This document shows, in pieces, positions 6,146-7,169 of a stretch of 7,169 nt of DNA. Under the pieces are notes generated by a model. It saw nothing but the letters and a program-made list of their open reading frames with translations, had not been told where the DNA came from and searched no databases. How positions within the stretch are numbered: position 1 is the stretch's first letter; each line of letters opens with the position of its first letter. Position numbers and translations under genes: made by a program. Source of the DNA: Pyrobaculum sp. (lineage in GTDB: Archaea > Thermoproteota > Thermoprotei > Thermoproteales > Thermoproteaceae); assembly GCA_009903905.1 (NCBI GenBank), contig WYEI01000187.1:1-7169 (forward strand). The letters are read 5' to 3'.

Positions 6146-7169
6146 TGGGTTCCCTCCTAAACGTAGACTACGGCGATGAGCTGACGCGGCTGAGGGTACA
6201 CGAAATAGTGAAGTATTTCCAGAGGCTCGGCATCCCCCTCAAGCTGGCCAAGATACCGAACGACGTCATCGCCGACTCTTTTTATATACACTACAGAACG
6301 CCGATTCTCAAGGAGGAGCCTGCCGAGGAGGAGGCGCTGTGGCACCTCTTCGTGAAGACCTACGTAGCCACCGAGGTTTACCAAGAGGTGTCCAGGATAA
6401 GCCGCTACAACTACCAAGTCTCTAAGTCTGCCTCGGTGAAGTTGCTCCGCGCATACAACAGCCTCCTCTCGCGGATAGAAAGGGGGTCGTTGGAGGGGTG
6501 GGAGGACAAGAAGCAGGAGTTCAGAGAGCTCGCCCAGAACCAGCAACTGCGGCAGGAAATCTCCAGCCTGCTCAGGTTCTACATGGGGAGTATAAAGAAC
6601 ATTGAGAAGTTGCGCAAGGCAGTGACGAAGGCACTTGGCGACGAGGTGGGGAAGGAGGCGGCGGAGCTACTCTTCGACATAGACATAGACCCCTACAGGG
6701 CGAGGCTCGCCAAGATACTGGAGTCCCTCGTGGAGACCATCTCGGCGGTGCAGACAGAGATGGAGCAGGGCCCGCTGTCTGAGCGGAGGGGGGTGGTGTC
6801 GGGCGTCACCAGGTTGAGGGCGTTTTCAGACCTCCAGAGGGCCACCAACCTCAGCAAGGCCATCTACATCCAGTCGAAGGAGCTCTTCGGCTACAAGCTG
6901 GCCACGAAGTCTCTCTCCATCTACGACGCGACGTTGGACACCAGGGAGAAGATCTACCTGCTGGTGGATAAGTCGGGCTCTATGTTCTACACCCTCTACG
7001 ACGGAGTCGCCATGGACATGACTCAAAAGATAACCTGGGCCACAGCGCTGGCGGTGGCTCTCATGAAGAGGAGCAGGAAATCCTTGCTGAGGTTCTTCGA
7101 CCAGATGGTGTATCCGCCCATAACAAACATCAAGGATATAGTGAAGGCGCTTCTCAGGGTTCTCCCCCT
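6145..7169 (+). CDS. VWA-domain protein, ViaA/CoxE-like partner of the MoxR ATPase (runs off the right edge)
   Basis: The first 341 codons of a VWA-domain protein are present, beginning MGSLLNVDYG at an ATG that shares its A with the upstream stop codon. Residues 1-265 are mostly alpha-helical and highly charged with no signal peptide or membrane segment, so the protein is probably cytoplasmic. From about residue 266 the VWA domain begins: IYLLVDKSGSM gives a complete first MIDAS motif (D275-x-S277-x-S279). A second strand follows at LLRFFDQMVYPP (314-325). The remaining MIDAS Thr and Asp lie beyond the window. The order N-terminal helical region then C-terminal VWA matches E. coli ViaA, which pairs with RavA; CoxE-type proteins are the broader alternative. 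The gene neighbourhood supports a MoxR-VWA chaperone pair. The function in this organism is not evident. Confidence 0.9.
   Translation, partial: MGSLLNVDYGDELTRLRVHEIVKYFQRLGIPLKLAKIPNDVIADSFYIHYRTPILKEEPAEEEALWHLFVKTYVATEVYQEVSRISRYNYQVSKSASVKLLRAYNSLLSRIERGSLEGWEDKKQEFRELAQNQQLRQEISSLLRFYMGSIKNIEKLRKAVTKALGDEVGKEAAELLFDIDIDPYRARLAKILESLVETISAVQTEMEQGPLSERRGVVSGVTRLRAFSDLQRATNLSKAIYIQSKELFGYKLATKSLSIYDATLDTREKIYLLVDKSGSMFYTLYDGVAMDMTQKITWATALAVALMKRSRKSLLRFFDQMVYPPITNIKDIVKALLRVLP

Noticed and set aside
6276..6290. TATA-like sequence CTCTTTTTATATACA on the plus strand
   Set aside because: It lies inside the VWA gene, where it encodes DSFYIH in a continuous frame, and no start codon of a sensible gene follows at promoter spacing. 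It is more likely coding sequence than an internal promoter.
6157..6546. An open minus-strand frame of 129 codons opposite the VWA gene
   Set aside because: It lies antisense to the helical region of a gene supported by its MIDAS motif and coupled start. The translation shows no family resemblance, and no promoter or start signal favours it.

Overview
The window reads as chromosomal DNA from a hyperthermophilic crenarchaeon, most likely a member of the Thermoproteales such as Pyrobaculum or Thermoproteus. The evidence is an archaeal HerA-NurA-Mre11-Rad50 gene set, GC-rich coding sequence that still uses many ATA and AGG/AGA codons, almost no intergenic space, and TATA-like boxes close to start codons with no convincing Shine-Dalgarno sequence. 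The genus is inference.

Layout: positions 1-4913 hold four genes on the minus strand, transcribed in the order nurA, herA, mre11, rad50. The junctions are 4-base ATGA overlaps for nurA/herA and herA/mre11, and an 8-base overlap for mre11/rad50. Rad50 runs off the left edge after 220 codons. An intergenic stretch of about 125 bases (4914-5038) carries divergent promoters. On the plus strand, 5039-6145 encodes a MoxR-type AAA+ ATPase of the RavA kind. It is joined through a TAATG stop/start to a von Willebrand factor A (VWA) protein that runs off the right edge. There is no gene-free stretch above 300 bases, and I saw no RNA gene, CRISPR array, insertion sequence or long repeat.

How the genes work together: in archaea Mre11-Rad50 recognises and trims DNA double-strand breaks. 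The HerA hexameric translocase and the NurA nuclease then resect the ends to make 3' single strands for RadA recombinase. The divergent pair resembles bacterial RavA-ViaA: an AAA+ hexamer with a MIDAS-bearing VWA partner, generally thought to remodel or mature protein complexes. Its substrate here cannot be told from the sequence.

The most notable observation is a C-terminal extension on HerA. It ends in a C-x2-C-x5-C-x-H motif within a strand-strand-helix context and looks like a SWIM-type zinc-binding module. The rest is a well-known repair operon and a recognisable chaperone pair. I do not see a wholly new system.
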